Positions 17,616 to 27,652 of a DNA stretch of 64,000 bases are shown here, in pieces. Location: assembly GCF_007833795.1 (NCBI RefSeq), contig NZ_CP032703.1, positions 372,001-436,000 of the forward strand, written 5' to 3'. The number at the start of each line of letters is the position of its first letter. The stretch's first letter is position 1. Position numbers and translations under genes: made by a program. This DNA comes from Candidatus Pantoea soli (GTDB lineage Bacteria > Pseudomonadota > Gammaproteobacteria > Enterobacterales > Enterobacteriaceae). The notes under the pieces are model-generated. The model made no database searches, was not told the DNA's origin, and saw nothing but the letters and a program-made list of their open reading frames with translations.

Positions 17616-18478
17616 AAACGTTTATCCATTACATCGCGCAGGCCATCGCCCAGCACATTAAAGCCCAGCACGGTAATCAAAATTGCCAGTCCAGGGAATA
17701 GGGAAACATAAATATTCAGGCCAAGAAAATTGCGGCCGTCGCTCATCATGGTGCCCCACTCCGGCATGGGAGGCTGCACGCCCAGCCCGAGAAACGAAAG
17801 GCTGGCGGCGGAGAGCACCACGGCACCGGCAGTCAGCGTCGACTGCACAATCAGCGGGCCTACCGAGTTGCGCAAAATGTAATGGGTGATAATGCGCGGA
17901 TAGCGCACGCCCAGCATGTGCGCAGCCTCGATATACTCCATATTCTTCAGCCCCAGCGTGAGGTTACGGCTCAGACGGGCGTATACCGGAATAGAAAACA
18001 GGGAGATAGCGATCAGCATATTGGTCAGCCCTTCTCCCAGCACGCTGACAATCAGAATGGCCAGCACGATGCCGGGAAAAGCAAAAATGATATCCATCAG
18101 CCACATAATCAGCGCGTCTGTTTTACGGCCGGCCAGGCCGGACATAATGCCGAGCGGAATGCCAGCAAGCATCGATAACGCCACACTCAGCGTCACTTCA
18201 AACAGCGTGATGCGCGCGCCGTATACCACCCGCGCAAAAATATCGCGGCCGTAATCGTCAGTGCCAAACCAGTGGGCGGCCGAAGGCGCCTGCAACGTAT
18301 TCAGCAAATCCTGTTCTATCGGGTCCCAGTGGGTGATCAGCGGGGCGCACAGCGCCGCAAGTACCACCAGCAGCACCAGCAGGCCACCGATGGCGATGGA
18401 CGGATGGGTGATAAGCAGGTTCAGCAGCTGGCGTGAACGCGAACGCGGCAGCGCGACCGGAGAGTCCAGGCTGTTCAT
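17612..18478 (-). CDS. ABC transporter permease, DppC/GsiD type
   Basis: 288 residues with the N-terminal OppC_N segment and the EAA loop YIEAAHMLGVRYPRIITHYILRN. The family forms one half of the peptide, nickel or glycoside import pore. The C-terminus GFNVLGDGLRDVMDKRL is diagnostic of DppC-type permeases. It overlaps the upstream DppB-like gene by one base and the downstream kinase by four, so translation is coupled. Confidence 0.93.
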   Translation of the reverse strand: MNSLDSPVALPRSRSRQLLNLLITHPSIAIGGLLVLLVVLAALCAPLITHWDPIEQDLLNTLQAPSAAHWFGTDDYGRDIFARVVYGARITLFEVTLSVALSMLAGIPLGIMSGLAGRKTDALIMWLMDIIFAFPGIVLAILIVSVLGEGLTNMLIAISLFSIPVYARLSRNLTLGLKNMEYIEAAHMLGVRYPRIITHYILRNSVGPLIVQSTLTAGAVVLSAASLSFLGLGVQPPMPEWGTMMSDGRNFLGLNIYVSLFPGLAILITVLGFNVLGDGLRDVMDKRL

Positions 18479-19398
18479 CAGTCGAACCTTATTTTTGGAT
18501 TAAGCAGGCCAATCAGCATGTCGCCAATCAGGTTCATCAGCACTACCCCGGTTACGGCCACCAGCGTCACGCCCTGGATCACCGGATAATCGCGGTACTT
18601 TACGGAATCCACCAGCAGCCGCCCGATGCCCGGCCAGTTAAAGACGGATTCCGTCACTACCGCGCCGCCAATCAGGCTGCCAAAGTTCAGCGCGACAATG
18701 GTGACAATCGGGATCAGCGCGTTACGCAGCGCGTGTTTCCAGTGAACCACGCCGGAAGAGAGCCCTTTGGCGCGGGCTGTGCGGATGTAGTCCTGACTGA
18801 GCACATCCAGCATGCTGGATCGCGTCATGCGGGCAATCATGGCCATCGGCAAAATCGCCAGCGTCACGGTGGGCATAATGTAGTTTTTCCACGTGTCTGC
18901 ACCCAGCAGCGGCAGCCAGCCAAGCTGCACGGCAAAATAGTTCATCGCCAGCAGCGCCAGCCAGAAGTTGGCGATGGACGCGCCGGCAATGGTCAGCACC
19001 ATCACCATCTGGTCGGGAAGCCGCTGACGATAGAGCGCGCCGGTCATGCCTGCCGGGACGCCGATGGCAATCGCCAGCAAATAAGCCAGCGCTGCCAGCG
19101 ACAGCGTATACGGCAGCCGTTCACCGATCTCGGTCATCACCGGACGCTGGGACTGCAGCGACACGCCAAGATTACCGTGCAGGGCTTCGGCAGCAAATCT
19201 CACATACTGCACCGGCAGCGGCTGATCCAGCCCGAGCCGCACGCGCATGCTCTCTACCGCTTCCTGCGGTGCTTCCGGTCCGGCCATCAGGCGAGCCGGG
19301 TCGCCCGGCAGCGCGCGGATGGCGATAAACACGATCATCGACACGCCGAAAAGAATTAACGGCAGCGAGATAACCTTTCTGGCGACATACGCTTTCAT
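18478..19398 (-). CDS. ABC transporter permease, DppB/GsiC type
   Basis: 306 residues. The N-terminus ISLPLILFGVSMIVFIAIRALPGDPA and the EAA loop DYIRTARAKGLSSGVVHWKHALRNALIPI are characteristic of DppB-type permeases. GGAGAGGAT precedes the ATG. It is the partner of the DppC-like permease just downstream and sits 18 bases after the binding-protein gene. Confidence 0.94.
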   Translation of the reverse strand: MKAYVARKVISLPLILFGVSMIVFIAIRALPGDPARLMAGPEAPQEAVESMRVRLGLDQPLPVQYVRFAAEALHGNLGVSLQSQRPVMTEIGERLPYTLSLAALAYLLAIAIGVPAGMTGALYRQRLPDQMVMVLTIAGASIANFWLALLAMNYFAVQLGWLPLLGADTWKNYIMPTVTLAILPMAMIARMTRSSMLDVLSQDYIRTARAKGLSSGVVHWKHALRNALIPIVTIVALNFGSLIGGAVVTESVFNWPGIGRLLVDSVKYRDYPVIQGVTLVAVTGVVLMNLIGDMLIGLLNPKIRFD

Positions 19399-19416
19399 AT
19401 CCTCTCCGCACCGGCC

Positions 19417-20952
19417 CTACTTTTTCACTGCATCGCGCACCACAATCTGGCCGCCCGGTTGCAGGGTGACACCGCTGATGTTTTTGCGCGTCGCATAGAG
19501 ATCATCCTGATAATAGAGCAGCACCTGCGGCGCCAGCGCACTGATCTGTTTCTGCGCCTGGACATAAAGCGCTTTACGTCGGGCATCGTCCAGCTCAGAA
19601 GCGGCGCTATCGATTAGCGTATCGGTCTGCTTATCACTGAAAAAGCCAAGGTTCGCGCCGCCCGGGGCAAAGCTGCTGCTGTGATAAAGCGGCCGCAGCT
19701 GGAGATCGGACCCGTACAATCCGGAAGACCAGGACGCCAGTACCGCATCGGTTCCCTGCGCGGCTTTCTCTTTTGCATCAGCAAAGGCGGCCTTCGCCCA
19801 CACGCCACTCTCCATCTGACGCACGCTGAGCTTCACGCCAATTTTGCTCCACATAGCCTGCAGGACCTGGGCGGTTCGTGCATCCGGCGCCTGCACCGCT
19901 ATCGCCATGCTGAATCCCTGCGGATAGCCCGCGGCGCTCAGTAACGCTTTCGCCTTTTCCACGTCATAGGGATAATCATGCAGTTCATTGTCATAGTTGA
20001 CGTCAACCGGTGCCAGCGGCGAGTTGGCCGGACGCGCATAACCAAACATCACCGCTTTTACCAGCGCCGACTGATCGGTGGCAAAGTTCAGCGCCTGGCG
20101 CACCCGCACATCACTCAGCGCTTTGCTTTGCGTATTCAAATCAATCCAGAACACTGCCGCACCCGGCGACTGTTTCAGCACCACGCCAGGGTTATTTTTC
20201 AGCATGCCGGCAAACTGCGGCGGCACCGGATTAATAATATCGACCTGACCGGATTGCAGCGCCATATTCATCACTGACGGCTCGCTGCTCCATGTCCATT
20301 TAATTTCATCCGGCCCGGTGTTTTTTCCCCAGTAAGCATTGTTCTTCTGCTCCAGAACATATTCGCCGGATTTATACTGCACCAGTTTATAAGGGCCGGT
20401 GCCGTCAGCCGTGTTATTGATCGTGCCCGCTTTATCCGCCTGCGGACTGACCATTAACCCCGGCCCGGAAGCCAGTACGGTTAAAAACGCCGGGTTAATT
20501 TTTTTCAGGGTGAAGGTAACCGTTAAATCATCCTTTTTTTGCACATCCTGAATAAACGTCCGAATTTTTCCGCTGCCCGCCAGGCCGCGCTTAGTGTCGA
20601 GATGGCGCTGAAAATTAGCCACCACCGCGTCCGCATTAAACGGGGTGCCATCATGAAATTTCACGTTGGGCCGCAGGGTAAATGTCCAGTGCAGCGCGCT
20701 GGCGTCGGACTGCCACGACAGCGCCAGCGCCGGAATAATTTTCCCGTCATCACCAATGCGTGTCAGGCCTTCATACATTGGGTCCAGCACCGTACCGGTA
20801 AACGTCGCGGTCTGGTTGCCAGGGTCCATGCTGCGCGGCGGTTCGTTTTGCATAATCACCAGCTGAGCAGCGAACACCGATGCGCTGGAGAGCGACGCCA
20901 GAATACATCCGGCCAGCGTCAGTACCCTGAAATGCCTGTTTTTGCGTTCCAT
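19417..20952 (-). CDS. ABC transporter substrate-binding protein, DppA/GsiB type (SBP family 5)
   Basis: About 511 residues with a signal peptide ending near SSASVFA. The mature part LVIMQNEPPRSMDPGNQTATFTG and the segment WTFTLRPNVKFHDGTPFNADAVVANFQR are the family 5 signature. Ligands of this family include peptides, glutathione, opines and glycosides. GAGGGC lies before the ATG at 20952. It is the first gene of the operon whose ATPase is encoded divergently at 23849. Confidence 0.93.
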   Translation of the reverse strand: MERKNRHFRVLTLAGCILASLSSASVFAAQLVIMQNEPPRSMDPGNQTATFTGTVLDPMYEGLTRIGDDGKIIPALALSWQSDASALHWTFTLRPNVKFHDGTPFNADAVVANFQRHLDTKRGLAGSGKIRTFIQDVQKKDDLTVTFTLKKINPAFLTVLASGPGLMVSPQADKAGTINNTADGTGPYKLVQYKSGEYVLEQKNNAYWGKNTGPDEIKWTWSSEPSVMNMALQSGQVDIINPVPPQFAGMLKNNPGVVLKQSPGAAVFWIDLNTQSKALSDVRVRQALNFATDQSALVKAVMFGYARPANSPLAPVDVNYDNELHDYPYDVEKAKALLSAAGYPQGFSMAIAVQAPDARTAQVLQAMWSKIGVKLSVRQMESGVWAKAAFADAKEKAAQGTDAVLASWSSGLYGSDLQLRPLYHSSSFAPGGANLGFFSDKQTDTLIDSAASELDDARRKALYVQAQKQISALAPQVLLYYQDDLYATRKNISGVTLQPGGQIVVRDAVKK

Positions 20953-21264
20953 GAAAGCCCTCAATAATCAGTGATGGGGTGAAAGCACAGCCGGGTTTAA
21001 TGCCCGACGCGGCTTCGCCTGGTTACAAAGCGCCACGACACTCAGCGTGAAATAAGTGCAAAGCCAGCCGGCTTATTATTTTTTCCGCCAGAACCTGCGG
21101 CACAGCGTTATATAAGGCACCTCTGCCAAACAAAAGCCAAGAGGCTGGTTCATATATTTTACTTATAGTTCGATCTGCGTTCAGAAAATTAACTAAATAC
21201 CGTTGAATTTGTTTTTACTGCTGATTATTGTCGGGCATATACCGCCCCTGCGACGAGAACCCGG
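20953..21264. other. divergent promoter region of the Dpp-type island
   Basis: About 310 AT-rich bases separate the minus-strand transport operon from the plus-strand ROK regulator. Promoters for both units must lie here. I see no strong palindrome, only a weak AAATT/AATTT pair near 21185-21212, and no small gene. Confidence 0.5.
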
Positions 21265-22398
21265 ATGCTTAATGCTCATCAGCAGCAAATCCTGCGCTTA
21301 TTAGTGGCCTCGCACGGCATGAGCCGCACGGCCATTGCCGAAAAAATGAAGCTGAGCAAAGCCGCCATCAGTACGCTGATTAAAACCATGCTGCAGGCAG
21401 GCCTGCTTGAAGAGAGTGTGCCAGCGAATACCGGCCAGGGTCGCCCGTCGGTGTTACTGAAAATGCGTGCCGATAGCGCTTACTTCCTCGGCGCGTCACT
21501 GCTGGATGAAGACGTCTGTCTGGTCCTGATTGATATGCACGGCCATATCCTTGCCAGCACTACGCTAACGCGCGACCCGACGCCGGCACGGCTGGCGGAG
21601 GCGATCGCCGCCGCGATCCCTGGTCTGCTGGCGCAACAGCAGATTTCGCCAGACCAGCTAATCGGTCTGGGCGTGACGCTGTCAGGATTTGTCGATGAAC
21701 ATCAGGCGGTGTGCGTGCAGTCGGCACTGCTGGGCTGGCAGCAGGTGCCGCTGGCCGCGCTGTTACAGGCGCAGACCGGGCTGGAGATCACGCTGGAAAA
21801 CGATGCCAAGGCGCTGGCGGTCAGTGAAAAGATGTTTGGCGTGGCGAAAAAAGCACGCAACTTCAGCCTGATTTCCCACGGCGACGGCATCGGCTCAGCC
21901 CATTTTTTTGCCGGTCAGCTGCATCGCGGCGCACACGGTGGCGCCGGGGAAATCGCCCACTGCACTATTGAGCCAGGCGGTCGTCCCTGCCGCTGCGGCA
22001 AACGCGGCTGTCTGGACACGCTGGCATCGCTGACGGCAATCCGCGAAAGCATGCGCGAGAACGCGCTGCCCTGTCACAGCCTGATTGAACTGGAACAGCT
22101 GGCGATGAAAGGCAACAGCGCCGCGATCGCCATTCTGCATCAGGCCGGTCAGGCACTTGGCCTGGCGATTGCCAGCCTGATTCAGATGACCGATCCGGAA
22201 CTGATCGTCATCGCGCATCAGCCGGATGCGTTTGAAGGACTATTGAAAACCGTCATGCTGCAGGCAATCGACAGCCATGTGCTGCCTGCGATTGTCGGCA
22301 AAACACCGCTTTCCAGCATTGTGATACAGCCGGAGAGCTGGGCCAGAGCTGCAGCCAGCGTTGCGGCGTATCGTTTTATCGTGCAATTACCCGACTAG
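21265..22398 (+). CDS. ROK family transcriptional repressor (NagC/Mlc-like)
   Basis: 377 residues. An N-terminal winged helix (HGMSRTAIAEKMKLSKAAISTLIKTML) precedes a ROK sugar-binding domain that keeps the zinc motif CRCGKRGCLDTLAS. Such proteins release DNA when a sugar or sugar phosphate binds. It heads the plus-strand half of the Dpp-type island and probably controls both halves from the shared promoter region. Confidence 0.92.
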   Translation: MLNAHQQQILRLLVASHGMSRTAIAEKMKLSKAAISTLIKTMLQAGLLEESVPANTGQGRPSVLLKMRADSAYFLGASLLDEDVCLVLIDMHGHILASTTLTRDPTPARLAEAIAAAIPGLLAQQQISPDQLIGLGVTLSGFVDEHQAVCVQSALLGWQQVPLAALLQAQTGLEITLENDAKALAVSEKMFGVAKKARNFSLISHGDGIGSAHFFAGQLHRGAHGGAGEIAHCTIEPGGRPCRCGKRGCLDTLASLTAIRESMRENALPCHSLIELEQLAMKGNSAAIAILHQAGQALGLAIASLIQMTDPELIVIAHQPDAFEGLLKTVMLQAIDSHVLPAIVGKTPLSSIVIQPESWARAAASVAAYRFIVQLPD

Positions 22399-22409
22399 CG
22401 GAGGCGGCA

Positions 22410-23852
22410 ATGCGCATTGCTTATGGTGGGCTTCATATCGAGTGCAGTACCTACAATCCGGTGCTTAACCACGCCGATGATTTTCGTATCCTGCGCGGTG
22501 AGGCCATGACGGACAATCCGTACTTTGCCTTTTTGCGCGACTGGGATGCGCAGTTTCTGCCGACCTTCCACGCGCGTGCCATTGCCGGCGGGCCGGTGGC
22601 GCGCCGCACCTATGACGCGTTTAAACAGGATTTCCTTAGCCGTCTGCAGGCGCATCTGCCGGTGGATGGCGTCTATCTGGCGATGCACGGCGCAATGTAC
22701 GTTGAAGGCATGGAAGATGCCGAAGGTGACTGGATCAGCGCCACGCGCGCGCTGGTCGGCCCGGATTGTCCGATCAGCGTCAGTTACGACCTGCACGGTA
22801 ACGTTTCGCAGCGCATCATTGACGCCATCGATATGTTTTCCACCTACCGCACCGCGCCGCACATTGATGTGGAAGAGACGATGCGCCGCGCGGTCAGCAT
22901 GCTGGTAAAAAGCCTGCAAACCGGCATCAGGCCGGGCGTGGTATGGGCACCGATTCCGGTGGTTCTGCCGGGGGAGCGCACCAGCACGGAAGATGAGCCG
23001 GCCAAAAGCCTGTATGCACGTCTGCCGGCTATCGATGAGGCTGAGGCGATTTGGGATGCCTCGCTGATGGTGGGCTACGTCTGGGCCGATGAACCGCGCG
23101 CCACCGCCGCTGCCATTATGACCGGCACCGATGCGCGGCTGCTGACGCAACAGGCGGAGGCGCTGGCGCTGGCCTACTGGCAGGCCCGCGCCCGCTTTGT
23201 GTTTGGCTGCACCACCGACACCCCCGAAGCCTGCGTCAGCATGGCAATCGCCAGCCCCACCGCACCGGTGATCCTCGCGGACTCCGGCGATAATCCCACC
23301 GGCGGCGGCGTCGGCGATCGCGCAGATGTGCTGGCCGAACTGATGCGGCAACAGGCGCAGGGCGTAATCGTGGCAGGCATCGCCGATAAGCCAGCGACGG
23401 ACGCCGCATTCCAGGCGGGCGTGGGTGCCCGACTGCCCCTGACGCTTGGCGCAACGCTGGATCCCGCCGGTGGCACCGCCAGCGGCGAATTTGAAGTTGT
23501 CCATTTAAGTGATGATGCGCGGTCACGGGCAAAACAGGCGCTGCTGCGCTGCGGCGGCATCACCGTGGTGGTAGCGGATCGCCGCCGTCCGTACCATAAC
23601 CTTGAGGATTTCGCGCTGCTTGGCCTGGATCCCCGCGCTGCCCGGATTGTGGTGGTGAAATCGGGCTATCTGTCGCCGGAACTGGCACCGCTGGCCAATC
23701 CTAATCTGATGGCGCTGTCACAGGGCGTGGTCGATCAGTATGTCGAGCGCCTGACGCGCGCGCGCAAATCGCATCCGACCTATCCGTTTGACACCGATTT
23801 TGCCTTCGTGCCCGCCGGCATCCGTTCGGCACGCTTTCCGGCGGCACAATGA
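22410..23852 (+). CDS. M81 family metallopeptidase (MlrC-like)
   Basis: 480 residues. The N-terminus GGLHIECSTYNP and the segment YLAMHGAMYVEGMEDAEGDWI match the M81/MlrC family, named for degradation of microcystin peptides. SYDLHGNVS and ADSGDNPTGGG supply the other conserved metal-ligand and binding segments. GGAGG precedes the ATG, and the gene overlaps the ATPase by four bases. Association with a Dpp-type ABC system and ROK genes points to breakdown of an imported peptide-like or sugar-peptide compound. The true substrate is unknown. Confidence 0.92.
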   Translation: MRIAYGGLHIECSTYNPVLNHADDFRILRGEAMTDNPYFAFLRDWDAQFLPTFHARAIAGGPVARRTYDAFKQDFLSRLQAHLPVDGVYLAMHGAMYVEGMEDAEGDWISATRALVGPDCPISVSYDLHGNVSQRIIDAIDMFSTYRTAPHIDVEETMRRAVSMLVKSLQTGIRPGVVWAPIPVVLPGERTSTEDEPAKSLYARLPAIDEAEAIWDASLMVGYVWADEPRATAAAIMTGTDARLLTQQAEALALAYWQARARFVFGCTTDTPEACVSMAIASPTAPVILADSGDNPTGGGVGDRADVLAELMRQQAQGVIVAGIADKPATDAAFQAGVGARLPLTLGATLDPAGGTASGEFEVVHLSDDARSRAKQALLRCGGITVVVADRRRPYHNLEDFALLGLDPRAARIVVVKSGYLSPELAPLANPNLMALSQGVVDQYVERLTRARKSHPTYPFDTDFAFVPAGIRSARFPAAQ

Positions 23853-25645
23853 AGCGCGCCGCTGAACCGGTGCTGAGCATCGATAATCTTTCGGTGGCCT
23901 TCCGCCACGACGCCGGCTGGCGCGAGGTGGTCAGCGGCGTGTCGTTAACCCTGCAGGCAGGCGAAACGCTGGCAATTGTCGGCGAATCCGGCTCTGGCAA
24001 AAGCGTCACCTCCATGGCGATTATGCGGCTGCTGAACATGCGTCATGCCCGCGTCAGCGGCCAGATACGGCTGAATGGCGTTGACCTCCTGACGCTGAGC
24101 GAAAGCGCCATGCGGGATATCCGCGGCAACGCCGTGGCAATGATTTTTCAGGAGCCGATGACCAGCCTCAACCCCTCCTTTACCGTGGGCGATCAGATTG
24201 CTGAAGCGCTGATGACCCATCGCCGTCTCAGCCAGCGCGCGGCACGGGAAGAGACGCTTCGTCTGCTGGAGAAAGTGCGTATTCCTGAGGCGGCGAAACG
24301 CTATCGCGACTATCCGCATCACTTTTCCGGCGGAATGCGCCAGCGCGTGATGATTGCGATGGCGCTGGCGCTGCGCCCGAAACTGCTGATTGCCGATGAG
24401 CCTACCACCGCGCTCGACGTAACCATTCAGGGCCAAATCCTTGACCTGATTAAAACGCTGCAGGAAGAGGATGGCACCGCGGTACTGTTTATCACGCATG
24501 ATATGGGCGTGGTGGCTGAAGTAGCGGACCGCACCCTGGTAATGTATCAGGGGGCAATGGTGGAAACCGGCACCACGTCAGCGATTTTCGCCGCGCCGGC
24601 TGCGGACTATACCCGTACGCTGATTGCCACCGTCCCGCAGCTGGGGTCAATGCGCGGCACGGCGGGCCCGCGCAGGTTTACCTTACCGGGTCAGCCGGTG
24701 GCGGAAGATATCGCGCCCGCTCTCACCCCGCGCGCCCCGCTGCTGTCAGTCAGGCATCTCAGCACCCGCTTCAGTCTGCATGAAGGGCTTTTCAGCCGTA
24801 AAACCGGTGCGGTACATGCGGTGGAAAATATCTCTTTTGATTTGCTGCCAGGAGAAACGCTTTCGCTGGTGGGTGAATCCGGCTGCGGTAAATCCACCAC
24901 CGGACGCTCGCTGACGCGCCTGGTAGAGCCCTGCGCCGGTCAGATAACGTTCGACGGCAGGGATGTGCTGACGCTGCCTCCGCCTGCGCTGCGGCAACTG
25001 CGCTGCGCCATGCAGATGATTTTTCAGGATCCGTTTGCCAGCCTGAATCCGCGTATGACAGTGCTGGAGGCGCTGACCGAGCCCTATCTGCAGCACCGGC
25101 TGGGCAGCAAAACTGCCGCCCGGGAAAAGGCGGCTGAGCTGATGGTGCGCACCGGCCTCTCTCCCGCCATGCTGAACCGCTATCCGCACGCCTTTTCCGG
25201 CGGGCAGCGGCAGCGCATCTGCATTGCGCGGGCGCTCATGCTGGACCCGAAAATGATCATCGCCGATGAATCCGTCTCTGCGCTCGATGTCACGGTGAAG
25301 GCGCAAATCATCAACCTGCTGCTGGATCTGCAGCACAGCCTGGGGCTGGCGTACCTGTTTATTTCACATGATATGGCGGTGGTGGAACGCATCAGCCATC
25401 GCGTGGCGGTGATGCTGCTGGGTGAAATTGTGGAAATCGGTCCGCGCGCGGTAATTTTTGAAAACCCGCAGCATGATTACACGCGCAGGCTGCTGGCCTC
25501 CGTACCGGTGCCGGATCCGGCGCGGCGGCATTTCCGGCGACAGGCTGAGGTCACCGAACTGCAAAGCCCGGTGCGGCCGCTGGGTTTTGAAACGCCAGCG
25601 CGCCACTACCGGGAAGTCAGCGCGGGTCACTGGGTCATGCAATAA
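23849..25645 (+). CDS. dual ABC transporter ATP-binding protein, GsiA/DppDF fusion
   Basis: 598 residues with two complete ATPase halves. Walker A motifs are [11 protein letters not shown] and [11 protein letters not shown], signatures [12 protein letters not shown] and [12 protein letters not shown], and Walker B motifs [12 protein letters not shown] and [12 protein letters not shown]. The serine in the second Walker B replaces the usual proline, but the catalytic glutamate remains. A single fused ATPase matches the GsiA pattern, so it should drive the DppB/DppC-like pair encoded on the other strand. It starts inside the MlrC stop. Confidence 0.94.
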   Translation: MKRAAEPVLSIDNLSVAFRHDAGWREVVSGVSLTLQAGETLAIVGESGSGKSVTSMAIMRLLNMRHARVSGQIRLNGVDLLTLSESAMRDIRGNAVAMIFQEPMTSLNPSFTVGDQIAEALMTHRRLSQRAAREETLRLLEKVRIPEAAKRYRDYPHHFSGGMRQRVMIAMALALRPKLLIADEPTTALDVTIQGQILDLIKTLQEEDGTAVLFITHDMGVVAEVADRTLVMYQGAMVETGTTSAIFAAPAADYTRTLIATVPQLGSMRGTAGPRRFTLPGQPVAEDIAPALTPRAPLLSVRHLSTRFSLHEGLFSRKTGAVHAVENISFDLLPGETLSLVGESGCGKSTTGRSLTRLVEPCAGQITFDGRDVLTLPPPALRQLRCAMQMIFQDPFASLNPRMTVLEALTEPYLQHRLGSKTAAREKAAELMVRTGLSPAMLNRYPHAFSGGQRQRICIARALMLDPKMIIADESVSALDVTVKAQIINLLLDLQHSLGLAYLFISHDMAVVERISHRVAVMLLGEIVEIGPRAVIFENPQHDYTRRLLASVPVPDPARRHFRRQAEVTELQSPVRPLGFETPARHYREVSAGHWVMQ

Positions 25646-25648
25646 TAC

Positions 25649-25665
25649 CCGGCCAGCGAGGCCGG
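25649..25665. terminator. hairpin between convergent genes
   Basis: CCGGCC, a 5-base loop, and GGCCGG form a short strong stem between the ATPase and the acyltransferase genes. There is no U-run, so termination by this hairpin is only possible. Confidence 0.35.
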
Positions 25666-25679
25666 TGCCGCGCAGCCTG

Positions 25680-26144
25680 TCATGCGTCGAGTAAGCGCAA
25701 CAGACGCGCCGGATTGCCGGCATAAATGCCTTTTTGCGTGATATTTTTGGTCACTACGCTGCCCGCGCCAATCACCGCCCCGTCGCAAATGGACACCGCC
25801 AGAATGGTTGCGCCGCTGCCAACTGACACCCCGGCGCCCAGCCGGATGCGTCCCCAGCTGGCGCGATCCGGATCGGGCCGGCCGGAATGAAACATATCAT
25901 TGGCAAACATCACGCCGTGGCCAATAAAACAGTGTTCACCAATGTGCACGTCTTCACAGATAAACGTATGCGACTGAATTTTGCTGCCGCGACCAATGTG
26001 TGAGCGCGCCTGTATCTCCACAAAAGGCCCGACAAACACCTCATCTTCCAGCGTACAGCCATACAGGTTAGCGGGCTGGTATACAGTGACATTCTGACCG
26101 GTCACCACCTCTCGCAGAGCCACCTCACGTAATTGCGGTTGCAT
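25680..26144 (-). CDS. acyltransferase with left-handed beta-helix (hexapeptide repeats)
   Basis: About 154 residues with hexapeptide repeat spacing (for example GPFVEIQARSHIGRGSKIQS and GAVIGAGSVVTKNI). Such trimeric enzymes O- or N-acylate sugars or amino acids, and the resemblance to WbbJ/DapH-type acetyltransferases suggests a nucleotide-sugar or sugar substrate. The ATG at 26144 is favoured, because AAGGAG lies at the right distance; one two codons upstream is too close. It follows the ROK repressor gene by 76 bases and may be co-transcribed with it. Confidence 0.85.
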   Translation of the reverse strand: MQPQLREVALREVVTGQNVTVYQPANLYGCTLEDEVFVGPFVEIQARSHIGRGSKIQSHTFICEDVHIGEHCFIGHGVMFANDMFHSGRPDPDRASWGRIRLGAGVSVGSGATILAVSICDGAVIGAGSVVTKNITQKGIYAGNPARLLRLLDA

Positions 26145-26220
26145 CGTCATTCTCCTTATGAAGTTCACTGTCCGCCAGCCCGCGCCTCCGCGCGCGGACG
26201 CCAACGGCTGCGGCGGTTAT

Positions 26221-27390
26221 TTATTTCATCAGCACCTGAAACTGCGGGTTAAATTCGTCAAAAATGGGCAGCGCGGCCGCACCGAGCGCCGCAGTGTCGC
26301 TGCCGGTCATGCCGGTTTTCAGGCGCGTGCCGGTAAGGTAACGTCCGCGTACGGACTGATACAACGGCGGCAGGCGCTGGATGATTTTGTCCAGCAGCAC
26401 AGGCGGCATCATGCCGCCAATAATGACGCTTTCCGCATCAAAGATGCACTCCAGCATGTTGATAGCCTGGCGCAGCGGCGTCAGCACTGTGTCGATCCAG
26501 CGATCAAAGCAGGCGGCATCCACCTGCAGCAAATCTTCAGGCAGCGCAGTCATGGGATCGAGCCCGCAAAACTCATAGGCGGCCTGCAGCGAAACATAGC
26601 GTTCCAGACAGCCGTGATTACCGCAGTAACAGGCGCGTCCGCCGGGCTCCACCACCACGTGTCCGATCTCTCCGGAGTTATGCGCTGCACCGCTGTAGAC
26701 GTGGCCGTCCATCAGAATGCCGGCCCCCAGACCGGTGCCAATGTACAGGTAGATAAAAGAGTTAAGCTGGCGCGCCACGCCGTGAAACCGTTCACCGATC
26801 GCTGCCACCGTCGCGTCATTCTCCAGCGTCACCGGTAACTGGCTCATCTCTGCCAGGCGGGCGGCAATGTCCACCTCTTCCCAGCCGTGCAGCGTGGTCG
26901 GGCCTGAGGAGGAGATACCTTCGACGCCAAAGGGACCGGGCATCACCACGCCAATGCCCAGCACTTTTTGCCACCCAGCGCCAAGCTGCTGCCGGATCGC
27001 CGCCAGCTCACCGGCAATGCGCGCTAACGTGGCATCCGGCTGGGGCTTTTGCACCAGAATAAGGCGGCGAAAATGGACATCGCCGGTGAGATCCACCAGC
27101 ACAATCAGCAGCGTCTGGTGATCCAGATGAATGCCGATAGAAAACGCACTGGCCGGGTTGAGCGTGACCGGAATCGCCGGCTGTCCCCGTCCCTGCTTAC
27201 GCGGCTGGCGGCTGGTAAGCAGCCCGGCCTGTTCCAGTTCCGCCACAATGTTTGAGACGGTCTGCGGCGTCAGCGCCGTCAGCCGCGCCAGTTCTGCGCG
27301 CGTCAGCTCACCGTGCAGGCGGATCGCTTCGATGATCACACGACGATTGTGCGCCCGGGCGTGCTCCAGATTGGTTCCTGATGTTTTCAT
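26221..27390 (-). CDS. ROK family transcriptional repressor
   Basis: 389 residues. The winged helix is in HGELTRAELARLTALTPQTVSNIVAELEQAGLL, and the ROK domain keeps the zinc site GRACYCGNHGCLERYVS and the GTGLGAGILMDG segment. It diverges from the sugar ABC operon and is the obvious candidate for its repressor. GAGGGAAG lies upstream of the ATG. Confidence 0.93.
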   Translation of the reverse strand: MKTSGTNLEHARAHNRRVIIEAIRLHGELTRAELARLTALTPQTVSNIVAELEQAGLLTSRQPRKQGRGQPAIPVTLNPASAFSIGIHLDHQTLLIVLVDLTGDVHFRRLILVQKPQPDATLARIAGELAAIRQQLGAGWQKVLGIGVVMPGPFGVEGISSSGPTTLHGWEEVDIAARLAEMSQLPVTLENDATVAAIGERFHGVARQLNSFIYLYIGTGLGAGILMDGHVYSGAAHNSGEIGHVVVEPGGRACYCGNHGCLERYVSLQAAYEFCGLDPMTALPEDLLQVDAACFDRWIDTVLTPLRQAINMLECIFDAESVIIGGMMPPVLLDKIIQRLPPLYQSVRGRYLTGTRLKTGMTGSDTAALGAAALPIFDEFNPQFQVLMK

Positions 27391-27594
27391 GCGGCTGCTT
27401 CCCTCTTCTCACGCGCACGGTGTCTCGCTGCCTCAATATCTATGATCGGCCACACAATTTACAACCTGTTTACCTGACAGCGGCGGAATTTTGTGCAGAA
27501 GTAGTCAGCAGCGGCAATCCGGTTTTATGCCCTGGCACGCCACTTGCTTGCTGAAGAGATGTCAGCCGCAGCAATCTGGCAACCTGTGCACACG

Positions 27595-27619
27595 ATTAAA
27601 TCAATCAAATTGATTTAAT
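27595..27619. promoter_or_regulatory. perfect 11-base inverted repeat, likely ROK operator
   Basis: ATTAAATCAAT, spacer CAA, ATTGATTTAAT: perfect arms, AT-rich like NagC/Mlc-type sites. It ends 33 bases before the ATG of the sugar-binding protein gene and lies in the region divergent from the ROK gene, so occupancy should block transcription of the ABC operon. Confidence 0.7.
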
Positions 27620-27652
27620 TAAACACCCTCTCACTTTGAAGGCGGAAACACC

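Noticed and set aside
18433..19359. Open frame of 308 codons on the plus strand
   Set aside because: It is antisense to the DppB-like permease and is rich in His, Gln and Arg, as expected from the complement of a membrane protein gene.
22395..23504. Long open frame (369 codons) on the minus strand
   Set aside because: It lies wholly antisense to the well-supported MlrC-like gene, has an Arg/His-rich shadow composition and no binding site.
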